NCBI GenBank assembly: GCA_964405375.1
Contig: CAYONQ010000039.1
Location: forward strand, 1-22,575
DNA from: CAYONQ01 sp964405375
GTDB lineage: Bacteria; Planctomycetota; Phycisphaerae; Sedimentisphaerales; Anaerobacaceae
Direction: 5' to 3'
Length of the DNA stretch: 22,575 bases
Shown here piece after piece: positions 8,971 to 15,367 of the stretch. The notes beneath the pieces were generated by a model that was not told where the DNA came from, did not search any database, and saw only the letters and a list, made by a program, of their open reading frames with translations. Made by a program: the position numbers and the translations under genes. Position 1 is the stretch's first letter; every line of letters starts with the position of its first letter.

Positions 8971-9010
8971 ATGCGTTTATGCGTTTATGCGTTTATGCGT
9001 TTATGTGTTG
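8971..9010 (-). repeat. Octamer tandem repeat (ATGCGTTT x5) upstream of atpA
   Basis: Four perfect and one imperfect copies of ATGCGTTT, as read on the plus strand, run head to tail between the first S23-type gene and the atpA ribosome site. This octamer differs from the heptamers at the other junctions. A second short tract related to CTCATTCA (9013-9030) follows and contains the S23 stop codon at 9025-9027. Confidence 0.9.
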
Positions 9011-9024
9011 CACTATCTACTCAT

Positions 9025-9387
9025 TCACTTATTCTTGGATTTAAGATACTTGATAAAGCTTAAAGTCATTCTTCTTAAAGCTTCGACTTCTTCAAGCAGC
9101 TTATCTGCTTTTAAATATCTCAATTTTTCAGCAATTATCAGTTGGGTTTCCACCTCGGATAGTGAACCTAATGAAACATATAAAAACTGAATAAATTCTT
9201 TTTTGGAAAACCGGGCAGCGCCTTCGGCGATATTGCTTGGATAAGATATTGCTGCCCTCCTTATTTGCGATGTCAAACCATAAATCTCTTCCTTTGGAAA
9301 GCTGGTTGTAGTCTTGTAAATTTGCTCAACAAATCCAATGCCACGCTTCCAAATGTCTAAGTCCTTATGCGTCTTCACAGAACTCAT
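9025..9387 (-). CDS. S23/IVP-like four-helix-bundle protein, copy 1
   Basis: A 120-residue protein of the S23 ribosomal intervening-sequence family (TIGR02436-type). Hallmarks are the start HKDLDIWKRGIGFVEQIYKTT, FPKEEIYGLTSQIRRAAISYPSNIAEG and FIQFLYVSLGSLSEVETQL. Family members form four-helix bundles that assemble as oligomers. Relatives are found in 23S rRNA intervening sequences and as the Avd accessory protein of diversity-generating retroelements, but the function of free-standing members is unknown. Here it lies between atpF and atpA in the operon's direction, enclosed by octamer repeats that contain both its start and its stop codon. It is visibly more AT-rich than its neighbours, suggesting insertion. 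It is clearly divergent from copies 2 and 3. Confidence 0.9.
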   Translation of the reverse strand: MSSVKTHKDLDIWKRGIGFVEQIYKTTTSFPKEEIYGLTSQIRRAAISYPSNIAEGAARFSKKEFIQFLYVSLGSLSEVETQLIIAEKLRYLKADKLLEEVEALRRMTLSFIKYLKSKNK

Positions 9388-9424
9388 ACCCTCATTTACT
9401 CATTCACTCATCCACTCATTCACT
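9383..9424 (-). repeat. Octamer tandem repeat (CTCATTCA family) at the atpF/S23-1 junction
   Basis: Five head-to-tail octamers on the plus strand (CTCATACC, CTCATTTA, CTCATTCA, CTCATCCA, CTCATTCA) fill the whole junction. The first unit contains the S23 copy 1 start codon and the last ones contain the atpF stop codon (9416-9418). Because the unit is 8 bases and rich in TGA on the coding strand, it places stop codons in all frames after atpF. Confidence 0.9.
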
Positions 9425-9736
9425 TAAAATATTGACGCCGGTAGCCATTTTAAGCGTCTCGCCCAGCGCCCTCGTTGCAAAACCGCTGGGCTCGGCGGTA
9501 AACGGCACGACCACGATGCAGGGTATTGGCAAATCCTGCTGGGCCGAAAAAACATCCTCAACCATTGGTGCTACATTTTCGGCAACTACCACCAAGGCAT
9601 ATTTGCCGTCGATTATCCTACCGGCATTTTCGACAATGTCACCCGCCGCTTCGCCCACGGCGAACGTATCTAATCCCATTGCCGAGAACGGCATCACAAA
9701 ATCCGAATCACCTAAAACCGCAACTTTACCTTCCAT
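9416..9736 (-). CDS. atpF: V/A-type ATP synthase subunit F
   Basis: A 106-residue protein, the usual size for subunit F, a CheY-like small subunit that binds the rotor shaft D. It opens with KVAVLGDSDFVMPFSAMGLDTFAV, then KYALVVVAENVA and PCIVVVPF, then a C-terminal helix. It is separated from atpA and atpC by S23-type genes on either side, although these three ATPase genes are normally adjacent. The ATG has no classical ribosome site. The sequence upstream is heptamer repeat whose coding-strand ACGAGATACGA might weakly substitute. The last codons and stop fall in the octamer repeat. Confidence 0.92.
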   Translation of the reverse strand: MEGKVAVLGDSDFVMPFSAMGLDTFAVGEAAGDIVENAGRIIDGKYALVVVAENVAPMVEDVFSAQQDLPIPCIVVVPFTAEPSGFATRALGETLKMATGVNILSE

Positions 9737-9740
9737 ATTT

Positions 9741-9775
9741 CGTATCTCGTATCTCGTGAAGCGTATTTCGTATTT
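9741..9775 (-). repeat. Heptamer tandem repeat upstream of atpF
   Basis: Five head-to-tail heptamers on the plus strand: CGTATCT, CGTATCT, CGTGAAG, CGTATTT and CGTATTT. They lie between the S23 copy 2 stop and the atpF start. The same mix of units recurs downstream of S23 copy 3 at 12469-12496, so the tract seems to belong to the duplicated S23 unit. Confidence 0.9.
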
Positions 9776-9799
9776 CGGTTCCTATTTTATGAAGTACGC

Positions 9800-10162
9800 T
9801 CAATTAAGTTTCTTAATCAAGTTTCTGAGCATGCGAGACTCGTGGTCAAGTTTTTCCAGTAGATAAGTTTTTTTCTGTTCATCAATGTATTTTAACTCTA
9901 CGGCTATCTCGATTTGCGTTTCCAACTCGGCACAGGAACCTAATGCTATGTACAAAAACTGCTTATATTCTTTATTGTGAAACCTATTAAAACCTTCAGC
10001 TATATTTGATGGTATAGAAATAGAACAACGTTGCATTTGACTGACCAAACCATAAAACTCCTGCTTAGGAAAACCATCTACGGCTTTGTACACATCTTTT
10101 ACGATTTCTATGCCCTTCTTCCACACGTCCAAATCTCTGAAATTTTTAATCTTTTCAACCAT
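9800..10162 (-). CDS. S23/IVP-like four-helix-bundle protein, copy 2
   Basis: A 120-residue S23-family protein (NFRDLDVWKKGIEIVKDVY, then QMQRCSISIPSNIAEGFNRF and FLYIALGSCAELETQIEIA). It differs from copy 3, 2.7 kb away in the same operon, at only 12 of 120 positions, and the similarity continues past its stop (CTCAATTAAG on the plus strand). That shows a recent duplication or gene conversion. It sits between atpC and atpF with no good ribosome site, and heptamer repeats flank it on both sides. It is AT-rich compared with the ATPase genes. Family membership is firm; the function is unknown. Confidence 0.9.
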   Translation of the reverse strand: MVEKIKNFRDLDVWKKGIEIVKDVYKAVDGFPKQEFYGLVSQMQRCSISIPSNIAEGFNRFHNKEYKQFLYIALGSCAELETQIEIAVELKYIDEQKKTYLLEKLDHESRMLRNLIKKLN

Positions 10163-10169
10163 AATGCTT

Positions 10170-10236
10170 CGTATTTCGCATCTCGTGTTTCGTCCATTTC
10201 ACGTAATACGCTTCACGCTTCACGCTTCACGATATT
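10170..10236 (-). repeat. Heptamer repeat tract at the atpC/S23-2 junction
   Basis: CG-phased units on the plus strand run CGTATTT, CGCATCT, CGTGTTT, an 11-base variant, CGTAATA, three perfect CGCTTCA copies (10209-10229) and CGATATT. The last CGCTTCA supplies the atpC TGA stop (10227-10229), and the final unit lies inside the last atpC codons. The tract fills the entire junction. Confidence 0.88.
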
Positions 10237-11261
10237 CGGTCCAGAATAAGTTTCCTGTCCAGTGAATTCTTCTTCGCTGTCAGTATCAGCCGAACAGCGC
10301 GAATCTCATTTTCTTTGGCCAACAGATAAGCGATAATCGGCTGGGGCCCGACGGTAATCTGAATAGTTGTCTTCAGAAAGCCGGTTAAGTACTCCTCACA
10401 CTGTCGCTCAAGCGCTAAAAAAGATTTATCAGACACTAAGTAATTGGCGCCTGTTTCGACAACTCGATGGTGAGGCGTTACGAAAAACAACGACCCCAGC
10501 GCCTCATAGCCGACACTTAGCCCCCCTTTCAGCCGCTCCAGTCCAATAAAGCCGCCTTCCAGAAAGACGCCACGCTGCTCGGATTCGGTGAATTTGATCC
10601 GAAGAAGCGTGCGTATGTTCGTCAAGTCAATCTGTATCCTGAAAAGCCCCAGCAGAAAGATGCTCTTTAGCCGGCGCGCCTCCTTTAGATTGTACTCGGC
10701 CTGGAACCGGTCGATTACATAATCAACCCGCCGTATATCCTTGTCTTTATAGTAGGCAAGGACCGCCTGCTCTGCGGACTCGGCCATATAGTCGGGAAAC
10801 AGCCCGTAATTTTCTTCCTCGAAAACCGCCTTAAACAACTCGGCTGCCACGTTACCCTCATCGCTGTAATCCGCCCCTACCGGTCTTTCCGTCAATGCTC
10901 GCCGCAGCGCCAACCGCAGGTTCGCAAAGTCGTCCCGCGTCCTAAACAGTTCTACAACCGGCTTATCAATCATAAGCTCCGCAAAGAGCTCCCGCACCGC
11001 TTTTCTTCTAAGCCGAAGCACATCTTCAACTTCTGCAAAGTCCCTGCCGCCCTGCGCGACGGCGTATTCGGTCGATGCCAACAGCTCGACCGCCTGTTCA
11101 ATGCTTTCAGAATTGGCCATATCCAACAGCGTTGTTCTGCCGAGCATCTGCGTCTCGAGCACCCGTATATGAGCAGTCTCAATGACGTACCGCCAGTCGT
11201 CGGTACCGACCGAAGGGTACGTGTAGAAATCCAAAAAAGTCTGTTGCGAAGTTATCGTCAT
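10227..11261 (-). CDS. atpC: V/A-type ATP synthase subunit C (rotor-to-ring adaptor, V-ATPase d homologue)
   Basis: A 344-residue helical protein of the vATP-synt_AC39 type, the usual length. Such subunits sit as a cap on the proteolipid ring and hold the central shaft. It shows the expected pattern of scattered conserved pieces, including LGRTTLLDMANS near the start, DDFANLRLALRR near the middle, and ENEIRAVRLILTAKKNSL near the C-terminus, where family members carry (K)xxExxnlRlil.gk. The ATG overlaps the atpE stop (ATGA), giving tight translational coupling. Its own stop codon lies within a heptamer repeat. Identification rests on the C-terminal motif and operon position. Confidence 0.9.
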   Translation of the reverse strand: MTITSQQTFLDFYTYPSVGTDDWRYVIETAHIRVLETQMLGRTTLLDMANSESIEQAVELLASTEYAVAQGGRDFAEVEDVLRLRRKAVRELFAELMIDKPVVELFRTRDDFANLRLALRRALTERPVGADYSDEGNVAAELFKAVFEEENYGLFPDYMAESAEQAVLAYYKDKDIRRVDYVIDRFQAEYNLKEARRLKSIFLLGLFRIQIDLTNIRTLLRIKFTESEQRGVFLEGGFIGLERLKGGLSVGYEALGSLFFVTPHHRVVETGANYLVSDKSFLALERQCEEYLTGFLKTTIQITVGPQPIIAYLLAKENEIRAVRLILTAKKNSLDRKLILDRIS

Positions 11262-11860
11262 TGCGACTTGTTTCCAAACAACTCTTTTGCTAATTCGATT
11301 TCGAGCTCTTTTCGCGCCCGCGTCAGCAGAACATTGAAAGTAACATTATTATTTATCCTGCCGCGTCTTAAAACGAAACCTCCTCCTATGTTGCCCCTTT
11401 CATCAGCTAACCTTAAATTGCCTTTATAGCCGCAGCCCAACTGACGATTAACCTGCTTGATAAACTCGTGGTCGATTCGCTTTTCTTCCTCATCGATGAT
11501 AACCTCTTCGTCGCCCGTTTCGACCACTTCAGACATCAGCTTCGCCATAAGTTTGCGATACTGGTCATCAGGCAGACTTCCCAGCCGCTGCCGTGCCTGC
11601 GCAAAGACCTCATCGAGTATTTTCCTCTTCTCTGCAAGAAGCTGTTTTGCAATGTCCATCCGCCCCTTCGCCAACAGATGTGATTTTTTGCTTTGTGCGG
11701 CTCGCAGACCAAGGGCTTCTGTTTGCTTTTTAAACTCGTCTAATTGCTCGGCGAGTTGCGCCTGCTCATCAGCTTCTTTTTCCTCGGCCTGCTGTTTTAT
11801 CTTCTCGGCTTCGGCTTTCGCGTCAGCTAAAATCTTTTCTACTACTTCTTCAGCTCCCAT
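11258..11860 (-). CDS. atpE: V/A-type ATP synthase subunit E (peripheral stalk)
   Basis: A 200-residue protein with a long charged N-terminal coiled coil (about residues 3-90, rich in Glu, Lys, Ala and Gln). A compact C-terminal domain follows, with the motif NLRLADERGNIGGGFVLRRGRINNNVTF, typical of subunit E (gG.vl...g.i..dnt). E pairs with G/H to form the stator stalk linking A3B3 to subunit I. The gene ends in a four-base overlap with atpC. Upstream there is no clean ribosome site, only heptamer-like sequence (GCGAGATACGA on the coding strand) and, further up, a strong hairpin in the junction with atpK. Confidence 0.93.
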   Translation of the reverse strand: MGAEEVVEKILADAKAEAEKIKQQAEEKEADEQAQLAEQLDEFKKQTEALGLRAAQSKKSHLLAKGRMDIAKQLLAEKRKILDEVFAQARQRLGSLPDDQYRKLMAKLMSEVVETGDEEVIIDEEEKRIDHEFIKQVNRQLGCGYKGNLRLADERGNIGGGFVLRRGRINNNVTFNVLLTRARKELEIELAKELFGNKSQ

Positions 11861-11893
11861 AGTTTCGTATCTCGCATCCTTGTGCCTGCAAAA

Positions 11894-11922
11894 CCTGTCC
11901 CCGACGCCGATCGGGGAGCAGG
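11894..11922 (-). other. Large GC-rich hairpin in the atpK/atpE junction
   Basis: An imperfect palindrome: CCTG, one bulge, CCCCGA, a six-base loop, TCGGGG, a short bulge, CAGG. On the coding strand it is followed by only TTTTGC, so it is a poor classical terminator. It could attenuate transcription between the abundant ring subunit K and the rest of the operon, act as an RNA-processing or stability element, or be a REP-like repeat. Degenerate heptamers flank it on both sides. Confidence 0.6.
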
Positions 11923-11958
11923 TATTGGGTTTCGTATTTTGCTTCGATAATCAGTCCT

Positions 11959-12453
11959 TTACCCGACCACCGGCCAATTAATGCCAAACAGCAGCATAAA
12001 GATGGTTACCAGCAGTCCCAGAACAGCATAAATTTCAACCATAACGGCATATACTACGCCCGCCTTAAATGCCATCTCGGGCTTTTTTGCAGCCATCAAT
12101 ATACCGCCTGCACAGACCCTGCCCTGCAGGATAGCGCTTATCAGACCGGCAAACATAATAGGCAAACACGCTACCAGAACTTCCACCCCGAGTGCCGGGC
12201 TTAAATCCACCACACCCCCCTCGCCGAAGAAGTTGAGCTTGAGCATCACAAGAAAGGCCGCCAAAAAGCCGTAAAAGCCCTGCGTGCCCGGCAGCACCAC
12301 CATAATAAACATCTGCCCGTATCTTTCCGGCTTCTCGCTTAAGACACCCGTGGCGGTCCTGCCGGCAATACCGACACCGACCGCCGAGCCGATACCCGCC
12401 AATAAAGCCGCTAATCCCGCACTGAACAAAGCCAACGTCAATCCTAAATCCAT
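11959..12453 (-). CDS. atpK: V/A-type ATP synthase subunit K (membrane rotor proteolipid)
   Basis: A 164-residue four-helix proteolipid made of two fused hairpins, like Enterococcus hirae NtpK and unlike the single-hairpin Thermus ring protein. The second hairpin carries the ion-binding glutamate, E140 in VMVEIYAVLG. The first has LPGTQGFYG (54-62) and the third helix has LQGRVCAGG. Together these give L54, T57, Q58, Y61, Q110 and E140, matching the E. hirae Na+ ligand set L61, T64, Q65, Y68, Q110, E139. I therefore infer Na+ coupling. The ATG has a near-perfect AGGAGG ribosome site, the strongest in the operon, fitting the high copy number of a ring subunit. Confidence 0.95.
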   Translation of the reverse strand: MDLGLTLALFSAGLAALLAGIGSAVGVGIAGRTATGVLSEKPERYGQMFIMVVLPGTQGFYGFLAAFLVMLKLNFFGEGGVVDLSPALGVEVLVACLPIMFAGLISAILQGRVCAGGILMAAKKPEMAFKAGVVYAVMVEIYAVLGLLVTIFMLLFGINWPVVG

Positions 12454-12468
12454 CGTTAAACCTCCTTT

Positions 12469-12496
12469 CGTATCTCGTGAAGCGTATCTCGTATTT
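12469..12496 (-). repeat. Heptamer tandem repeat upstream of atpK
   Basis: Four head-to-tail heptamers on the plus strand: CGTATCT, CGTGAAG, CGTATCT and CGTATTT. They lie between the S23 copy 3 stop and the atpK ribosome site and resemble the tract downstream of S23 copy 2 (9741-9775). Confidence 0.88.
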
Positions 12497-12520
12497 CGCC
12501 TTATGTTTCACGAAATACAC

Positions 12521-12883
12521 TCAATTAAGTTTTTTAATTAAGTTCCTGAGCATACGAGACTCATGGTCAAGCTTCTCCAGTAAAGAAGTTTTCTTCTGTT
12601 CATTTATGTATTTTAGCACCACGGCTATTTCGATTTGCGTTTCCAACTCGGCACAGGAACCCAATGCTACGTACAAAAACTGTTTATATTCCTTATTGTG
12701 AAACCTGTTAAAACCCTCGGCTATATTCGATGGTATAGAAACAGAACAACGCTGCATTTGGTTGGCTAAACCATAAAACTCTTGTTTAGGAAAACCATTC
12801 ACGGTTTCGTACACATCTTTAACAATTTCTATGCCTTTCTTCCAGACGTCCAAGTCTCTAAAATTTCTAATCTTTTCAATCAT
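12521..12883 (-). CDS. S23/IVP-like four-helix-bundle protein, copy 3
   Basis: A 120-residue S23-family protein, 108 of 120 residues identical to copy 2. Most differences fall in the first half (for example K26E, A27T, V40A, S41N) and near residues 90-100. It lies between atpI and atpK, in the operon's direction, with heptamer repeats on both sides and no obvious ribosome site. Its AT-rich composition sets it apart from the ATPase genes. Both close copies keep an open frame, so the protein seems to be maintained by selection or the duplication is very recent. The function is unknown; no rRNA gene or reverse transcriptase is nearby. Confidence 0.9.
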   Translation of the reverse strand: MIEKIRNFRDLDVWKKGIEIVKDVYETVNGFPKQEFYGLANQMQRCSVSIPSNIAEGFNRFHNKEYKQFLYVALGSCAELETQIEIAVVLKYINEQKKTSLLEKLDHESRMLRNLIKKLN

Positions 12884-12894
12884 ATCTATAATTT

Positions 12895-12915
12895 CGCTTC
12901 ACGCTTCACGCTTCA
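12895..12915 (-). repeat. Three perfect heptamers overlapping the end of atpI
   Basis: Three tandem copies of CGCTTCA on the plus strand. The first contains the atpI stop codon (12899-12901). The other two lie inside the reading frame and encode most of the terminal KREA. Confidence 0.92.
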
Positions 12916-14869
12916 CAATACAAACGTGTTTATACTCCTTGCTCAGCGGCTCAAACGCCCTGCCGCCACCGACAAAAAACTTCGGGAAAAACTCCACATA
13001 CTGAAGCCGCAACGTATGAACAAACGCGCTCAGACCCGATATCGCTATATTGAATCCATGCCCTCCGACAAGCACTAATATGCACACTGCCACGCCTAAT
13101 CCGTAAGGTATATCCAGTGCAATCTTGGCCATAACATTTATTGCCATCGCCAATCCGGCTGTAACCATACCAAGTGCCATCAATCTCAAGTAACTGAGCA
13201 CATCGCCCATATAGAATATCGCGCTAAATAAGCTGTACACTCCCATACCGATTCGACCTGCCCAGCCGCCCTGACGCTGGCTGAACAAAAGGATTACCCC
13301 TGCCGGAATAAGCGCCAGCTTCCCAAACAGCCCGCCGATTTCAGCCGAGACCATCCCCGCCTTGCCAACTCCGAAAATAACAATCGAATTGAGCATAACC
13401 AGCCAGGTCAACTGGTCGCACACCGCAGCAACATATTCCTTACGCCTTATATTGTGCGCAAACGCAATCAAAAGTCCCGCCATAATCTGCCCATAGCCAA
13501 GCACAATCGACAATCCGAAGAACATCATCGGCTTCTCGAGCGGGTCAAACCACATCATCTTCTCCCGCAGCGGCTTCAAGGCAGGTACAAACTGCTGCAC
13601 AGCGTCACCGAACCACCCGCCCGTCAGCGCACCGGTAGCGATAGTAAAAACCGCACAAATACCCAGCATCCAGCACAGCTTCTTGTCACCCTGCATATTC
13701 CTTATGAAGAAGGCCATCAGGGCGATAATAACAAGTCCGTAACCGGCATCGGTCAGACACAGTGCAAAGAACAGCGCAAAGAACGGCGCCAGGAACACCG
13801 TCGGGTCAACCTCGAAGTGCTGAGGCATACCGTAAAGGCGGGTTATTACCTCAAACGGCTTAATGATATTTTTATTTTCTATCTCGACCGGAATTTCTTC
13901 GCCCTCGGCCGGCTCAATTCTGCTCAAACTCGATGCCTTAAACCTCGAGACCACCTCTTCGAGTCGGGAGAAATTCTTCTCCTTGGCCCAGCCCTCCAGA
14001 ATAACCGTCTGCGCAGTGGCCGGCGCCGCCTTTTCGGTCTGCTCTCGCGAAAGCAGATTGCTGTAGTGGTCGTCGAGGATTTGCAGCTTGAGTATATCCT
14101 CAGCCAAAGTCGCCGCCTCGTTGTTGAGAGACCGCAGCTGATTCTCTGCCTCTTCCAGTTGGCTGCGGTGCTCCTTTAACATCTCTGTGACGGTACCGCT
14201 CATACCCTCGAAACTGACCGGCTCGAACTCCGCTGAACGAAGCAGCTTCTGTGCCTCAGCGGCGTTCTCATTAACACATACGATAAGGCAGGCGACCCTG
14301 TTGCCGCTCGTGCCCACCTGCTGGACAGCACCATTGAGCTCAGCCAGTCTTTCAGCCAATTGTTCGATTTGGCCCGCAGCCAGCAGACCGACAAAACAGC
14401 TCGATGTCCGCAGCCCAGTAAGCTGCTCCACCGGCGTCCCCAGCGCCTGCCAGGGCTCCAGCTTCGCCAGAATCTCACTCGCCTTCTCCGACCTGCTTTT
14501 GGCCTGCTCCATCGCCTTCACGCATCTTTCGCTGCGCTCAACAATTTCGGAAATCCGCCTGTCCGTCACTGTGCTGGCATAAGCACGTTCATCGACAATC
14601 GCTCGCGGAGAAAAAATGCCGGCAAGACCCCCGGGTGATTTTGAATAGTTCTTTAGAAACGCTATAGTCCCGTTGAGACGGTTTAAGGTCTGCTCAATAT
14701 CCCTCGGTCGTTCCGCCTCGGTGGCCAGCTCGGGCATATCCCTGCTGACCGTCGCCTCTTCCGAGTTTAGTATCTGACAGATGCCCTCACGCTGAAGGGC
14801 CTCCAGAAGCTCCGTCGCCTCCGAGCGGTGGCTGATAATAATCACTTTTGCCATTCGGGAAATGGCCAT
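12899..14869 (-). CDS. atpI: V/A-type ATP synthase subunit I (membrane stator, a-subunit homologue)
   Basis: The 656-residue stator subunit that carries the ion path beside the K ring. The cytoplasmic half (about 1-340) is coiled-coil rich (for example 225-265) and opens with the family start MAKVIIISHRSEATELLEALQREGI. The membrane half (about 355-635) holds seven or eight helices, with the essential arginine R562 in MGDVLSYLRLMALGM and the family end HTLRLQYVEFFPKFFVGGGRAFEPL. The first ATG (14867-14869) has AAAGGA five bases upstream; an alternative ATG lies five codons later. The last residues, VKREA, are encoded by a heptamer repeat tract, probably a repeat-derived tail. Confidence 0.96.
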   Translation of the reverse strand: MAISRMAKVIIISHRSEATELLEALQREGICQILNSEEATVSRDMPELATEAERPRDIEQTLNRLNGTIAFLKNYSKSPGGLAGIFSPRAIVDERAYASTVTDRRISEIVERSERCVKAMEQAKSRSEKASEILAKLEPWQALGTPVEQLTGLRTSSCFVGLLAAGQIEQLAERLAELNGAVQQVGTSGNRVACLIVCVNENAAEAQKLLRSAEFEPVSFEGMSGTVTEMLKEHRSQLEEAENQLRSLNNEAATLAEDILKLQILDDHYSNLLSREQTEKAAPATAQTVILEGWAKEKNFSRLEEVVSRFKASSLSRIEPAEGEEIPVEIENKNIIKPFEVITRLYGMPQHFEVDPTVFLAPFFALFFALCLTDAGYGLVIIALMAFFIRNMQGDKKLCWMLGICAVFTIATGALTGGWFGDAVQQFVPALKPLREKMMWFDPLEKPMMFFGLSIVLGYGQIMAGLLIAFAHNIRRKEYVAAVCDQLTWLVMLNSIVIFGVGKAGMVSAEIGGLFGKLALIPAGVILLFSQRQGGWAGRIGMGVYSLFSAIFYMGDVLSYLRLMALGMVTAGLAMAINVMAKIALDIPYGLGVAVCILVLVGGHGFNIAISGLSAFVHTLRLQYVEFFPKFFVGGGRAFEPLSKEYKHVCIVKREA

Positions 14870-14918
14870 AGTTATCCTTTCAAAGTGCCTAAAGCTGTGG
14901 TCCGCCGCAAGCGGATTA

Positions 14919-14976
14919 ACTTTAGTTCACTTTAGCTCACTTTAGCCACTTTAGCTCACTTTAGCCACTTTAGCTC
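14919..14976 (-). repeat. Alternating 10- and 9-base tandem repeat between atpG/H and atpI
   Basis: ACTTTAGTTC, then ACTTTAGCTC and ACTTTAGCC alternating, six units head to tail on the plus strand. The tract runs from the atpG/H stop codon towards the atpI ribosome site; on the coding strand each unit carries TGA or TAA triplets. It is unrelated in sequence to the heptamers but occupies the same kind of position. Confidence 0.9.
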
Positions 14977-15277
14977 ACTTCAAATAATTCATTACCTTTG
15001 CCACTGCCGAGCCCATTTTACCGGCTGTCCCTTCACGTAGCTGTTGACGCTGCTTCTCGGCCTCTGATTTGAGATTTTCAACCTCCCCAAGACCCTGTTT
15101 CTCGGCCTGCGCGACAGCGGCCTCTATCGCCCTTTTCCTCTCCTGCTCAGCTTCTGTCAGCGCCTGCTGGCGGCCCTGGCGCGCTTCATCAGCATATCCG
15201 GCCGCATCGGCCCTGGCCTGTTCGATAATCTGTTGTGCCTGTGCCTCGGCCTGTTTAATCTTCTTTATCAATTCCAT
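14975..15277 (-). CDS. V/A-type ATP synthase subunit G/H (peripheral stalk coiled coil)
   Basis: A protein of about 100 residues that is almost wholly charged coiled coil (KKIKQAEAQAQQIIEQARADA, then EAEQERKRAIEAAVAQAEKQG), ending in a short conserved-looking KMGSAVAKVMNYL segment. This is the size and pattern of the stator-stalk partner of subunit E. It is the first gene of the operon, as in Thermus-type clusters. I chose the ATG at 15275-15277 because AGGA lies seven bases upstream; the ATG two codons earlier touches the ribosome site. Its stop falls in the following tandem repeat. Low-complexity coiled coils are hard to assign by sequence alone, so position carries much of the call. Confidence 0.85.
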   Translation of the reverse strand: MELIKKIKQAEAQAQQIIEQARADAAGYADEARQGRQQALTEAEQERKRAIEAAVAQAEKQGLGEVENLKSEAEKQRQQLREGTAGKMGSAVAKVMNYLK

Positions 15278-15367
15278 CGCCATTTCCTAACAACTTGGAA
15301 AACGCTTTTAACAAACAGCGCATTAAGAATATTATCGATAGATTACCACAAATATTAAGTTTTTTAA

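Noticed and set aside
8971..9010. Tandem octamers considered as a CRISPR-like array
   Set aside because: Units are eight bases with no unique spacers; simple tandem repeats.
9025..12883. S23 genes taken as evidence of a 23S rRNA intervening sequence or a diversity-generating retroelement
   Set aside because: No rRNA sequence, reverse transcriptase or template/variable repeat pair is present in the window.
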